Shown one piece after another: positions 10,981 through 23,048 of a stretch of 64,000 nt of DNA. The position numbers and the translations under genes are program-made. A model generated the notes under the pieces. The model ran no database searches. It saw only the letters and a program-made list of their open reading frames with translations, and had not been told where the DNA came from. The DNA is from Eledone cirrhosa (lineage: Eukaryota > Mollusca > Cephalopoda > Octopoda > Eledonidae), in the NCBI GenBank assembly GCA_964016885.1, contig OZ024743.1, forward strand, positions 186,751,040 through 186,815,039, read 5' to 3'. How positions within the stretch are numbered: the stretch's first letter is position 1; every line of letters starts with the position of its first letter.

Positions 10981-11158
10981 TGTTTCTACTTTTGGCACAA
11001 GGCCAGCAATTGCCTAGTGCATTACTGGTACTTTATTTTATCGACCTCATAAGGATGAAAGGCAAAGTTAACCTTGGCGGGATTTGAACTCAGAATGGCA
11101 AGGGTTAACTCTATGCGTCAAAGCATGGCATCTGACCCTCTACCGATACTGCCAATCC
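10981..11158 (-). mobile_element. Cephalopod tRNA-related SINE with 18-bp target-site duplication
   Basis: Reading the minus strand, it starts with 'ggcagtatcggtagag', has the B-box-like 'gttcaaatcccgcc', and ends with the complement of 'ggcacaaggccagcaatt'. The flanks at 10963-10980 and 11159-11176 are the same 18 bases ('acacacaaagactataat'), which marks a clean retrotransposition event. Confidence 0.93.
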
Positions 11159-11388
11159 ACACACAAAGACTATAATATGCAGCCATAAAGTCACACATCT
11201 GAATGTGTATAAATATATATATGTGTGAGTGTGTATTTGTATGTCTAGAGATATATACAGTTTCCAAAATTTATAGCTAAGGCTTTCGAATGTTTGTTCA
11301 TAAATATACTGTTTCTCACTAGATATACAAATATACATACCGATATGTATACAGCTATGTTGGAGTGAACACTTTAATTCTCTCCCCC

Positions 11389-11389
11389 A

Positions 11390-11422
<33 letters not shown>
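11389..11422. repeat. (CT)n(TA)n microsatellite
   Basis: CT run switching to TA. Confidence 0.95.
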
Positions 11423-11623
11423 AATTTAAATAATTTTAAAAGCCATACAATGCATTAGAAAGGTGCCAAGATAACAATAGAATCTTACCTTAGCAAATTT
11501 AATAATCCCAAATATTTTTGGAAAACCCATTATCAAGGGAGTATCCTGTGAAGGTCTTACAGGATCTATCAGAGCTGAATTGTTAGGAAGGTAAGTTTAA
11601 GTTAAATGTATATATAAGCAAGG

Positions 11624-11679
11624 GAGTGGGTGGTTCTGATGAATGCCAACCAGCGCGAAACAGCATGTCAACCTCACTC
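11624..11679 (+). ncRNA. Hammerhead ribozyme, type I
   Basis: Stem I is GAGTG + GGTT on the 5' side and AACC + CACTC on the 3' side, with the asymmetric internal loop (GGT versus T) typical of natural hammerheads. Core strand CTGATGA (11636-11642). The weak stem II ATGC/GCGC (G-C, C-G, U.G, A.C mismatch) closes loop CAACCA. GAA (11657-11659), stem III ACA/TGT with loop GCA, cleavage triplet ending in C11669. Only stem II looks worn. I see no second copy close by and no ORF. Confidence 0.75.
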
Positions 11680-12026
11680 ACTTCTTTTGCCGAAAATAAG
11701 TAAGTGACATAGTCACTACTTTAAAACTGATAGCGAATGGTCTTCTAAATGTTTTTAATTAAACATACGGTATATTGCCAAATATACTATACATACATTC
11801 ATATATAGATATAGTTAAAAAGTGAATGTCAAAATGCACCGAAGTATATTTAAAGATTATTTTTTCTTTAATCTGATAGAATGAATAATTTTAGAATATT
11901 GCATTAAAGGTAACTGGTTTTGATTGGTATAAAAATCTTATCAAATATTAAATATATAAAAAAATGTTTTTTTCCCCTGTATTCTGTGAGCAGTTTAATA
12001 GATGTGAATTTTCTGTCAAAATTTCT

Positions 12027-12030
<4 letters not shown>

Positions 12031-12060
<30 letters not shown>
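12031..12060. repeat. (TA)n microsatellite
   Basis: About 15 TA units. Confidence 0.95.
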
Positions 12061-12063
<3 letters not shown>

Positions 12064-12584
12064 CTTTATGAAGTTGTTGTGGTGAAGGTGGAAGTGATGT
12101 TCAACAAAATAAGATTCAATTGAATTTACTTGGTTAAAAATAGAAAATGGTCTTACAATGCATATTAGTTCAGATGACATTTTTGATGTTTGCGTGTGTG
12201 TTTTGTGAGGGTATTAAGGAGGGTTCAATTGTGTAGAAAGGTTAAGAAAGGATATAGAGTTCTCTTTTGTCTTGTGGTGTGTGATCAATGGAACAGAGTT
12301 ATTTTAAAGATTTTCTGATAAAAGCCCAACCTAAAACTTGTGGAGAGCTACATCTTCCTCAAAACAGTGAGTGAGCACACAACTTTAATTTCTTTTGACA
12401 TTGTAAACCTATATATGAACATACACCATGACTAATGAATAACTGCAATGAAATATTGGCTAGATACACAACAATCCAGACATCTTGATTATCTTGATCA
12501 TTATGTTACATTCTCATAGCAATTGAATGCATTGCTATACATACATATAATAATTTCTTATTCTCGTAGTCATCTTAAGTGAAG

Positions 12585-12800
12585 ATACATGGCTAAGTGG
12601 TTAGAGCTTTGAGCATACAATCAGGAGGTTGTGAATGATTCCCTGATCGAGCTGTGTGTTGCGTTCTTGAGCAAGACATTTTATTTCATGTTGCTCTAGT
12701 TCACTCAGCTGTAGAAGTGAGTTGGGATGTCACTGGTACCAAGCTGTATTGGCCTTTGCCTTTCACTTGAAACACATCGATGGCATGGAGAGGAGAGACT
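12585..12800 (+). mobile_element. tRNA-headed SINE, diverged
   Basis: The head 'tggctaagtggttagagc' looks like a tRNA A box, and a B-box-like region ('ggttgtgaatgattccc') lies about 30 bases on. The body shares 'ttgagcaagacattttattt' and 'tcactcagctgtagaa' with the copies at 23455 and 25482. The 3' part differs from the (GAT)n family. Confidence 0.75.
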
Positions 12801-13199
12801 AGTATGTATAGGTGACTACTGGTCTTCCACAAACAACCTTGCCTAGAAAGGGGAACATTCTAGGTTCAAATTCCATGGTCATTCGTAACAGAAGTGGAGT
12901 CTTTACCCTAGTCATCACAAATACTCAGCTTCGTTGAGGAAGAATGTTGAAACATAGACATACTCAGAGTTTTCACTGTTTGCAAAGGTCAGAATAATTG
13001 TATTCACTCCATGTCTATTTCAAATTTCAATTATCTTGAGCATACAGTATAGTCAATGCATTTGTATGGCTTTCCATTCCTCTCATCCCTCTCTCTTTCT
13101 CACTCACTCTCTCTCACTCTCCTCATTGCCTTGCTTTCTTCTGTTCCTTCCCACATTCTTTGTAAGCAGACGTTTACTTCCACCCTCTCAACTTTTAAC

Positions 13200-13292
13200 T
13201 ACACACACACACATATTTACACATATGTATATATATACACATATGTATATACATAAACACACAAGCACACATATATATATATACATATACAG

Positions 13293-13331
<39 letters not shown>

Positions 13332-13535
13332 TACATATACACATACATATATACATATATACACATACATATATACATATATATATATACACATACATAA
13401 AAATATATATACACATACATATATATATATATACACATACATATATATATATACACATACATATATACATATATACATATATATATATACACATACATAT
13501 ATACATATATATATATATACACATACATATATACT
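13200..13535. repeat. Compound (CA)n/(TA)n/(CATA)n microsatellite array
   Basis: Over 330 bases of 'acacatacatatata' variants. It creates long overlapping open frames on both strands that are not genes. Confidence 0.97.
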
Positions 13536-13736
13536 TGACTGTCACCACATATTATGAACCTGAAGATTGCGAAAGCATGAAAGTACTTGTTCAATTAACA
13601 CTTGGAATTTAATATTCTATCATACTATTTCATTATAATACCATTATAAATTTTAAAGGATTGTAAATAAAACGAGTAAATCAGACAAAGTTGGAATTCC
13701 TCTTATTAATATAATCTTCTATACACAATCATACAC

Positions 13737-13925
13737 ACCCGTGTATATTTATCTATCTATATATATATACATATATATACACATACATATGTACATATAT
13801 ATGTATATATATACACATACATATATATCTATATACATACATATACATATATATATCCATATACATACATATACATACATATATATCCATATACATATAT
13901 ATACATATATATATATATATATATC
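13737..13925. repeat. (TATACA)n-type microsatellite
   Basis: About 190 bases of TA/CATA variants. The associated frames are artefacts. Confidence 0.96.
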
Positions 13926-14126
13926 CAAACTGAACCTGAACTGATAAGGTCTGGTTTCTTGAGTATATCACCATTTATAAAACAAATTTTGTATTTTATG
14001 TGATGAGCACGTACCAAAATGTTGGTATCCTTGAAATATATATAATAAAATAAATATGGTTTTATAAATATAGTTTCCATTTATTAATATCATCCATATT
14101 ATACTCCAGAAAACTTGTAGAGTGCT

Positions 14127-14326
14127 TCGATTTTATGTATATATATATATAGTTATTAAAATAAATATTAGCTCTAGGTTTCTTATATATTTGATATATA
14201 TTTATCCTTATCGAGCCCTCTATGGATTTTAGTCTTTATATTTATTATTATTACTATATATATATATATATATATATTTATTTATTAAAATAACAGATTA
14301 AAGTTTCGCCCATAACGTTAAGGGTG

Positions 14327-14372
<46 letters not shown>

Positions 14373-14400
14373 CTCTCTCTCAGTATATATATATATATGT
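14127..14400. repeat. Cluster of (TA)n tracts around a short shared block
   Basis: TA runs at about 14137, 14255, 14336 and 14384. Between them 'ttattaaaataacagattaaagttt' (14281-14306, written here only as a locator in part: 'aacagattaaagttt') resembles 37140-37165, where it also abuts a TA tract. Confidence 0.7.
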
Positions 14401-14555
14401 ATACCTTTCATATATTCGGCTCCTTCAATTTTGCAGAGTTAATTTAAATGTTGAGTAAACTTGGCTGGTATCTTTAGTAGTATACGTTTATAAGACAAAC
14501 TAGGTTCTGATGCCATGTGCATTATTTTATATAAGCACACTATTCAGTCTTCTGA

Positions 14556-14631
14556 GATACACCCACTGATGAGCAAAGAATTGGTAATACCCTTCGCTAA
14601 AATTGCGAAACAGCAATACTGTCTGGGTGTC
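14556..14631 (+). ncRNA. Hammerhead ribozyme, type I, canonical core
   Basis: Stem I ACACCCA (14559-14565) pairs with TGGGTGT (14624-14630) over 7 bp. Core CTGATGA (14566-14572). Stem II GCAA (14573-14576) / TTGC (14603-14606) closes a 26-base loop that itself holds GGTAATACC. GAA (14607-14609). Stem III ACAG/CTGT (4 bp) with loop CAATA. GTC triplet with cleavage after C14623. Beyond stem I, CTG (14552-14554) can pair with CAG (14635-14637) across an internal loop. Every core position fits consensus with no extra base. A locus encoding only a hammerhead suggests a retrozyme-like element or a domesticated motif. Confidence 0.88.
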
Positions 14632-14974
14632 TGGCAGTTGCCCAATATAGGTTTGTATTTCTTTTCTTAATTTATTATTTTAAATTGAGTCTGGCAAACC
14701 CTATTGTTCATAGTTAGTATTTTTTTCACGCTAGTGAATCTGGTCCCTTATGATTTGAACACATATATGTATATGACATATATGTATATATGTGTATATA
14801 TGTATATATGCACATATATACATATATATCACTGGATCGAGATCTTTGGCACTATGCAGTTGTACAGAAGACCCGCCTTCCCTTGCATACAAACTAAAAC
14901 CTACAGTCAGTAGGCACCCCTTAACCCAATATACTCCCCACCCACACACCATACTCCATCCTCCCATTTCCATC

Positions 14975-15195
14975 CACTGTAAAGTGGTCATGTAGGTGAC
15001 ACAACAAAAAGCACCCAGTCCACACTGTAAAGTGGTCATGTAGGAGATGCGGTAAAAAGGCTCCCAGTCCACACTGTAAATGTGGTTGGTATTAGGAAGG
15101 GCATCCAGCCATAGAAAACCTGCCAGGGACAGTTCTATGCGAGCAAGACACAGTCTCCTGACGAATCCCACCTCAAGTGGAACAAAACCATCCAA
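14975..15195 (+). mobile_element. (GAT)n-family SINE body, partial
   Basis: Two tandem 'cagtccacactgtaaagtgg' units, then 'aggaagggcatccagcc' and 'gagcaagacaca'. It ends before the (GAT)n tail and is replaced by a TA tract. Confidence 0.85.
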
Positions 15196-15199
15196 TATA

Positions 15200-16050
15200 T
15201 ATATATATACATGTGGAGGTGGCCAAATCAAATTGATATATGGGACTTTTGAAATGAACTAAGAATGATAAATTGCTACCCACCTGTTTAGAGGAAATGA
15301 GAACTTCATGAAAAGACAGCACTTGTCAAGAATAATAAATTATTGGAGCACAGACTAATGCATTAATGATAGTTACATTGTCAGTCTAATGAATAAAGAT
15401 CGTTTTATGTCACTAAAACATTATCTTCATTGAAGGACATTACATTCAGTTAAAAGAGGTTGATACCAGTTGTGATCCTATATACAATTACAATTAAAGG
15501 AAAAACTTATTTTGTGATGAAAGCATACTTGCATTCTATGGCACACTAAAATCCATCAATCTGTAAAGCTGACCAAAGAAGACATAAAAGTTTGGTATAT
15601 TTTTAAAACTGTATCTAGATATCACTGCATTGCTGTTTACACCCCAAAACGTAGATGGTTCATTAAAATGTATTGACTGTGTTATGTTATGGTTTAGAAT
15701 TTGCCTTCACCTTAATATGATTAAGAATATTTTCTATCTTGAGGAATCGTTTTAGCTGTATCATGCTGGAAGACCACAGTGGTAAATTATAATGAATAGT
15801 AAAAATCTTTCTAGAGATATCACAGATGCTAAACTAATAGAATGTCGTAAAAATATTAAGTTGTTTAGATCAAATAGATCAATTCATGTCATACTTATTC
15901 TCATTGGAAGAAACAAAATAAAGTTGTGGAAATGAATTGTATGGTATGTATTTAATCTTAGTTGTGGTTAATGCTGATAATATTATTTCTAAGTTAATAG
16001 CAAAGCCACAGAAAAATTTTATATTTGATTTTGTTAGAAAACTGAAAAGA
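15200..16050. other. No gene seen
   Basis: AT-rich sequence without recognised repeats or supported frames. Confidence 0.55.
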
Positions 16051-16054
16051 AACA

Positions 16055-16640
16055 ATGTTGGATTCAAAGTTGTTGCTCTTCTTCTTCCTCCCCCACTTAT
16101 TCCTGAGAGGCTTGTGTGGACAGAATCCTTCCAGCTGGTCCTGTCAGAAGCGAGACGAGCTGAGCTCATGGATGTTATCCAACCATCTTGTTTGTGGTTT
16201 ACCCCTGGGTCTCCTGCCTGCTCGTTTTGCCCATAAAATCTGTCCAGTGATTCTATCTTAAGACATTCTAACAACATTCCCACAGTAGCAGAGCTGTGAT
16301 CTCTCAATTCAGAGAAGTAGTGACTCTCTGATTTTCAAACTATGCACTCTATTGAGTAACGTTACTCCAAAGAACCTTAGAAGGAGCATCATTTTGACCA
16401 CATGTCTTCACAATAGTATTTTTTTGGCTATTACCCAAGATTCATGATCAGAGCTAAGGTTTGGCAAGAATACCGAATTGAAGATAGCGCAGTTGGCTTT
16501 TACACCTACTGCTCTTCTGATTACCGAATGCTGAAGCTGGTGCATTATGGCACCAGCTCCTGCAATTCTTGCAATTAATTCAGCCTCTTGCTTTCCATCA
16601 GCACTTGGCATCAAACCTATAAAGTGCAAGTTGGAGATCA
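16055..16640 (-). pseudogene. LINE ORF2 C-terminal remnant (family B)
   Basis: Minus-strand pieces: SADGKQEAELIARI..AIMHQL, then FNSVFLPN..DHESWVI (16641-16408), then further on SRMP/GRPRTRW-like tail pieces toward 16055. These are the post-RT C-terminal landmarks of a common animal non-LTR retrotransposon ORF2. Several frame changes and stops. The same family occurs on the plus strand at 53965. Confidence 0.7.
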
Positions 16641-16660
16641 CTTTCTGTTGAGTTAAATAA

Positions 16661-16826
16661 TTGTTTCTACTTTAGGCACAAGGCCAGCAATTACCCAGTG
16701 CATTACTGGTACTTTATTTTATCGACCTTGTAAGGATGAAAGGCAAAGTCAACCTCGGCGGGATTTGAACTCAGATCGTAAAGGGATGTAACTATGCTGG
16801 AAATCATGGCGTCCGACCCTCTACCG
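16661..16826 (-). mobile_element. Cephalopod tRNA-related SINE
   Basis: Complete internal part; ends at 'ctaccg'. Short flanking repeat 'aaataat' on both sides (16655-16661 and 16827-16833). Confidence 0.9.
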
Positions 16827-16931
16827 AAATAATACTATGTCGTCAGCAAATTTCAACTGACTGATTCTACACTTGCCAGTTGTGATACCACTTCCAACCT
16901 GGCTGCACATGTCAATTCTGTTCATATAAAT

Positions 16932-17037
16932 AATTGTTTCTACTTTAGGCACAAGGCCAGCAATTACCTAGTGCATTACTGGTACTTTATTTTATCGACC
17001 CCGTAAGGATGAAAGGCAAAGTCAACCTCGGCGGGAG
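16932..17037 (-). mobile_element. Cephalopod tRNA-related SINE, truncated
   Basis: Runs from 'aattgtttctac' to 'ggcggga' and stops inside the B-box region, so the promoter head is missing. Confidence 0.9.
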
Positions 17038-17039
17038 AA

Positions 17040-19015
17040 GAGGTGACTTCAGATCAGCATATAAAGTGTTCTGGCAGACCATCTACTGACTTAATAAGAA
17101 GTCCCCCTCCACACCTGCTATCGAGATTCAATAACATTAAAAAGGAAAGTTTATAAATAAATTTACATAAACTAATCCAAATAGAAGGAAGAAAGGAAAG
17201 GATAAATGGAGAATATTCTTAATACAAAAAGAAAAACTTCATCTTATTGTCCTGTAATAGCAGTATTTCATGAGTGGTACTGTGTTATATAAGTTACCAT
17301 TTTGTAACTTTGATTATTTTACGACCTTTCATGATAAGAATAAGAATTTAATAATTTGATTTATGTATTTTTTCTTGATTCTTCCAGGTAAACATTAGAA
17401 TATGAATGGAAAATGTCTGATGAGAATTGTCCAACTAGCATTCGTGCTTTGATTTCCATTATACATTATCACATATTTTTCTTTCAGTTGTAGCATTATA
17501 TATGTCTGTCACATAGATTTGTTTAGAAAATAATAACTCAGAGATGCCTTCCCAAACAATTCAATTCTCCTATGCCAACTAGTGTATAGCATTGTAAATA
17601 TATTCGGTGATTTTGCAGTCACTACTTTTACAAGTATGTTGAGGTGTATGCTTTGCTAATAAGGACATAGTAATCTGAAACATATCCAGAGTTCAATCTT
17701 GCCCTTCCAAAATTAATTAAAATAATATTAGTCATTGAATAATATTACTTTTCTCTACCAGTATGCTTATTTCTAATTAGCTTCATTATACTACCTTCAT
17801 TAAGTATATTAACACTAAATTAACACAATCTTATTCATATATATACTTATACAAATCTATAATGTACACACAAACATTTCCAAAATATTTCAGGTAAATA
17901 ACTTTTATTGTTATTTTACTGATTTTACATATTGATATTACCTTTTTTTTTATTGAGCTCATTTAAAATTATATTTGTTTGAATTTGAATTCCTGTAAAT
18001 TATCATTTTCCATCAGTGATTGTAGTGTTTTCAGGAAACCACTATAATTACATTAATCAAAGAAATACTATCTGTTTTGTTTTCAGTCTGTTGTTTCTCT
18101 TTTGAATTTACATGCACTGTTAATCATAGGCATGTGCATTTCAATATGCCTTCACCATTACTTCTGATTTTTTAAAGTAATTTTATATTTTGGGTGAAAA
18201 TACATTTGTCATGTGTTTAGTAAATATTAAATTATTGCAAAGTAATTTCTCTGCAATTGACTATTAATTATATTACAAAATTATTACCACCTTTTTCTAT
18301 GTTAGCAAAATATTTCAAGTTTTAGCCAAATAATCATTTTTAAAAAATGTTTTGCTACATATAAAAGTTTTGTCACATAACAAAAAAAAAAAAATTGTTT
18401 AGTATTGTTTAGTGTAAGGAAGATTTATTCTAAATGACATCTAACTATCACAGCAAACATAAAAGAAATTTAATTTGGACATTGAAAAGTTTAAATTTAT
18501 TTTAACAGTACTAACATGAATGACTGTATTTTGTTCAACTCTTTAACTGCACTATGTGAAAAGTAAAAAAGTAATAAAGTAAATGAGTTTTATTTTCTGC
18601 ATATAACTTCACTCTGGGTAGACATTGCAATGAAGCCTTAAACAATAAACATATTTTAAAATAAATTAATCCTATTATCACAGAAGATGCAATGACAGAC
18701 TCCCATCTTCTCAACTGAAGAGTCAAGTTTGTATCCTAACATAGAAACACTACTTAAGTCCTTGACCAAAATGAAGAATTCTTTCTTTTTTTTTCCATCT
18801 AGATGTATAGGGTAGTTTGAATTAATATTAGAAATTTGACTAGGCCAGGAATTAAGACAAGCAGAATTAATACCAAGTAGATTGAGATTTTAAAAATTCA
18901 AATATGATAAGAAAAGATTCATACCACTTACAAAAAATGTGAGGGAAATATAAAATATCAAAATATCAGAGACAAAACTTTTGAACAATAAGTTACTATA
19001 AGCTATATATACATA
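17040..19015. other. Gene-free AT-rich sequence
   Basis: No recognised repeat or coding signal. Short open frames lack any support. Confidence 0.55.
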
Positions 19016-19017
19016 TA

Positions 19018-19063
19018 TACAGAATATATACAGATAGATATACACACGCACACATACATACAT

Positions 19064-19107
<44 letters not shown>
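19018..19107. repeat. (TA)n/(CA)n microsatellite
   Basis: CA-rich then about 16 TA units. Confidence 0.95.
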
Positions 19108-19109
<2 letters not shown>

Positions 19110-19111
<2 letters not shown>

Positions 19112-20810
19112 TTTTCTAAGTCAGTTGCTTAAAAATATAACTGATCCCTTGTTAATATAAAATATGCCTCATCACCCATAAAAGAATGTTAATTATTTTG
19201 ATTTAAAAAAAATCAATATTTAGATCTAGCTTTTTGGAAGCATTTGCTGAATATAAAAAAAAAATGATTTTCTATTGCACTTTACAAAGATAATTATACT
19301 AGATGTATATTAAAAAAATATGCACAAAAGTATCTGTATAAAATGTTACAAATACTATAGTTTTCTGGGGAAAATGCCTCTATTCCAATGAGAAATTGAA
19401 AGTCAACAATCCCATACAAACAAAAACACATTCGGATTTTGTTTATTAAATGTTTTTTAGCACCTATAAATGAAACACAGAATAAAGTAGAATGATATAT
19501 TGAATAACAAACAAATTCAAATTTATCTTGCGAAATAACAATGCATTTATTTATTATTGAAAATCTGAATGACAAAATACATTCAATAAAGCAGAACACA
19601 TTCAAGAAGTAAGAAATAATTAAAAGAAAAAATTTCAATTTAATATCTTGTTTGAACCATGTGAAATAATTATCAAAAGGAAAGAAATGTGTTTACATGA
19701 TGGAAGAGATTTACAGAACTAAAATATATATTCTTAAAACTCTTTCAACCCTTTGATGTAGTTCTGTGGACGAAATGATTTGCATTAGTGTTTTCTAATA
19801 ACTTTACAACCTAAATAATGGCAGTTTAAATGTTACTGCGCTCCACATTATCTTTAATACTTGTAGGTACAATGAAGTTTCAAGTTGAATTAGATTCGGT
19901 TTGCGATGCTATAATTTTTTACACATTTTCTTATCATAGCCTTAAAAGGATTTGAGATATTAACCCAGCTTTAACCCAACTACAATTTGAGCTTGTCTTT
20001 TAAACTTCATCAACTCCTGAAAGAACTGGAGTGGTATAGATCTATAGACCCCAAACACCAAATTTGTAACAACTTAACTTTGTACAGACACAACTAATTG
20101 TTTAGTAAAGCATTTAAGTATGAATCCAATCAAAATGATAACTGAAGAGCAAATTATTTTCTAAGATTTGATAATTATTTTCCAATCAAAATCAACCTGC
20201 ATGTTTGACTTAACACTTTTTGCAATCACCAAAGATGATATAATCATGAAACATATTATTGAAGCCTAGAGGCTTGTTCTGAATATATTAAATAAATAAC
20301 ATTGAAAACAAATTATTTCACAAGATTATTTCACCAGTAATTAATAAAAAAAATTAACACAATTAAAACATAGTATATAATTCTTTTATTATGCTTTCTG
20401 TTTTCATAGTTTACATTCTGATAACAAATAGCTTTGAAATCCCTTGAATATGCCAGGAAAGGACAAGATGGATATTCCTTCTGTATTGTTGTACACTGCA
20501 TCAATCTTGTGGTGTCAGCACCAAAGGAAGAACTCCATGCAATGAAGTTGCTAAGCCAGTCATTTGGAAGTATGGCTAGAACAGCTTAACGACTCTTTGC
20601 ACAGGGCACTTTAATTGGTTTATTCTGTTATTTCATTCAGGAGACATTTTTCATCAGTTGAACAAGGACATCGTACTTCATTTCCATATCTTATTGGTTT
20701 GATTTAATTTTTTTTATCATATCATAATCTTTAAATACTGACATAGTAACATAACTAGTTATTTTCCCAAATAACTAGGTTTTCAGTTAACCAATGGTTT
20801 ACTCCCCCCT
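19110..20810. other. Gene-free AT-rich sequence
   Basis: Nothing I can identify. Confidence 0.55.
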
Positions 20811-20811
20811 C

Positions 20812-21000
20812 CCACACACACACATATATATACAGACACACACACACACATATATATATTCATATATGTATATATATATATATATATATATCTGTATATA
20901 TATACACATTTGTATATATATATATGTATATATATATGTATATATACCTGTATATATATATACACATGTGTGTGTATGTATATATATATATATATATATT
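20812..21000. repeat. (CA)n/(TA)n compound microsatellite
   Basis: About 190 bases of CA and TA variants. Confidence 0.96.
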
Positions 21001-21064
21001 AGAAAGTAAGTTTTTTTTTACAAAATGAAAAATAACCGAAGTGTCCTACACAAGTGAAAGTATA

Positions 21065-21684
21065 AAGAAAAAAAGATGAAATCGAAAATGCAACTGGAGT
21101 CTTATTTAAAAAAAATATATATATATTTATTTGGTTCCTTTACCGGTTTCGCAGTTCTTCTGCTTTTCAAAAGTAGAGTTGAGATGGAGGGTCTGTGGTT
21201 TTTCTCACATCTGGTTGGTCTCTGAATGTTACTTGTTTTATATGGAAAAAGTGGCTCGAAATGCCAGGTTTTTCGAGAAGTAATTTGATTGGTTGGTCAA
21301 TAATTATAATAAATTTCGCGCCAGTTCGCATTACAAAGTTCTTCAAACAAGGGGGAGAGGGTGTCACAGGTTGTTTTTTCATATATGAGTGTTTGAATTT
21401 CTTTTTACTTAAAAAAAAGGGGGCTCACGAAGACTTTTTTTTAATAAACGTAATTTGATTGGTTATAAATGAAATTATGGCTGTCATGTGAACAAGTTTT
21501 CATTAAATTTTTGCGCCTTTATTTGGAAATCCATTCTGTAGCCTTTTTAGAGAATTTTATGATAAGTAAAAGATAATGGTCAAGAGAAATGGGATGGGAG
21601 AATTGTTCTGGTTCAGTGAATATGGTTAGTTCGCTGGGGTGTCAGAATTCAGATTTTCTATTGAATAAAGAAAGTAAAGATATG
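21065..21684 (-). repeat. Left arm of PLE-3
   Basis: Reverse complement of 22419-23053. It ends on 'aaagatatg' and then enters the TG repeats. Arm landmarks: 'accggtttcgcagttcttc', 'ggtgtcacaggttg', 'tggggtgtcagaattcag'. Confidence 0.92.
21134..21185 (-). ncRNA. Degenerate hammerhead-like fold, PLE-3 left arm
   Basis: Mirror of the motif described at 22940-22990; ACCGGT at 21142-21147. Confidence 0.35.
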
Positions 21685-21699
21685 TATGTTTATTTGTGT

Positions 21700-22040
21700 G
21701 CTTGTGTGTGTGTGTGTGTATGTGTGTGTGTGTGTGTCTGTGTGTGTGTGTGTGTATTGGAAGATGATTCTATTAGTAGAAATGGGGGAGGGAGTTGTGT
21801 GTGTGTATATGGGTGTTATGTGTGTGTGGGAGTATGTTAAGATGGGGAGAATATATATTTTGTATGTGTGTAGGAAAGTGATTCTATTAGTAGAAATGGG
21901 GGAGGGAGTTGTGTGTGTTTTGGTGTGGGGGTTGTTATGTGTGTGTATGGGTGTTATGTGTGTGGGAGTATGGTTAGCATGTTAAGATGAAGAGAATATA
22001 TATATATTGTGTGTGTGTGCGTGTGTGTAGGAAAATGATT
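21700..22040. repeat. (TG)n with a three-copy minisatellite
   Basis: A unit containing 'gattctattagtagaaatgg' plus 'ggagggagttgtgtg' occurs near 21765 and 21882, with a diverged copy near 22037. The units are separated by TG-rich sequence. Confidence 0.8.
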
Positions 22041-22046
22041 CCTTTA

Positions 22047-22112
22047 GTAGGAATATTTTTGAATGAACCTATTTTCCTTACTTATTCGTATTTGTTCTGT
22101 CGTATTGTCAGT
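22047..22112 (-). pseudogene. PLE GIY-YIG C-terminal fragment, second copy
   Basis: The minus strand reads TTEQIRISKENRFIQKY, matching TTEQIRINMENMFIQKY at 22259-22324. It is only about 22 codons long. Confidence 0.65.
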
Positions 22113-22235
22113 GCAAACGTATGTTAAGGTTTATTTAGTTCGGGTTTTTACTTTCTAAAGTAGAAGGTGTTATGTGTGTGTGTATGTGTCTGTTTGGATG
22201 GTTAGCATGTTATGGTGTTGACATAATGTGTATTA

Positions 22236-22418
22236 AACCATATTTAATGCTGGTCTATATTTTTGAATAAACATATTTTCCATATTTATTCGTATTTGTT
22301 CTGTTGTATTGTTAGTGCAAAGGTAAAATGGGAAGACTTGGAATTTGGGTGTCTTATTCCTTGCGCATATGTCTAGATGTGCGCTTAGTGGTATCTGTCT
22401 CGTGGTTGGATCTCGTAA
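22236..22418 (-). pseudogene. PLE-3 GIY-YIG endonuclease C-terminus, truncated
   Basis: Reads RDPTTRQIPLSAHLDICAR, then KFQVFPFYLC and RINMENMFIQKYRPALN before the stop. This ..L..H...C....F..FPFY...F I..Y.P.LN pattern is the C-terminal end of GIY-YIG domains in a PLE class different from PLE-2. The open frame continues upstream into the inverted arm (to 22514), but that part is not homologous. The catalytic GIY and YIG blocks are lost. Confidence 0.75.
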
Positions 22419-23048
22419 CATATCTTTACTTTCTTTATTCAATAGAAAATCTGAATTCTGACACCCCAGCGAACTAACCATATTCACTGAACCAGAACAA
22501 TTCTCCCATCCCATTTCTCTTGACCATTATCTTTTACTTATCATAAAATTCTCTAAAAAGGCTACAGAATGGATTTCCAAATAAGGGCGCGACAATTAAA
22601 TGAAAACTTGTTCACGTGACAGCCATAATTTCATTTATAACCAATCAAATTACGTTTATTAAAAAAAAAAAAAAAAAAAAAAAGCCTTCGTGAGCCCCCC
22701 CCCCCTCTTTTTAAAGTAAAAAGAAATTCAAACACTCATATATGAAAAAACAACCTGTGACACCCTCCCCCCTTCTTTGAAGAACTTTGTAACGCGAACG
22801 GGCGCGAAATTTATTATAATTATTGACCAACCAATCAAATTCTCGAAAAACCTGGCATTTCGAGCCACTTTTTCCATATAAAACAAGTAACATTCAGAGA
22901 CCAACCAGATGTGAGAAAAACCACAGACCCTCCATCTCAACTCTACTTTTGAAAAGCAGAAGAACTGCGAAACCGGTAAAGGAACCAAATAAATATATAT
23001 ATTTTTTTAAAAATAAGACTCCAGTTGCATTTTCGATTTCGTCTTTTT

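Noticed and set aside
13036..13594. Long overlapping open frames on both strands (IYIYTHT repeats)
   Set aside because: They are translations of CA/TA microsatellites and contain no non-repeat protein sequence beyond a short flank.
18700..18790. CTGAAGA...GAAA pair near 18716
   Set aside because: The sequence after GAAA cannot form stem III and stem I does not close.
21195..21458. 87-codon plus-strand frame in PLE-3 arm
   Set aside because: It lies in the non-coding inverted arm, recurs on the other arm in altered form, and shows no domain.
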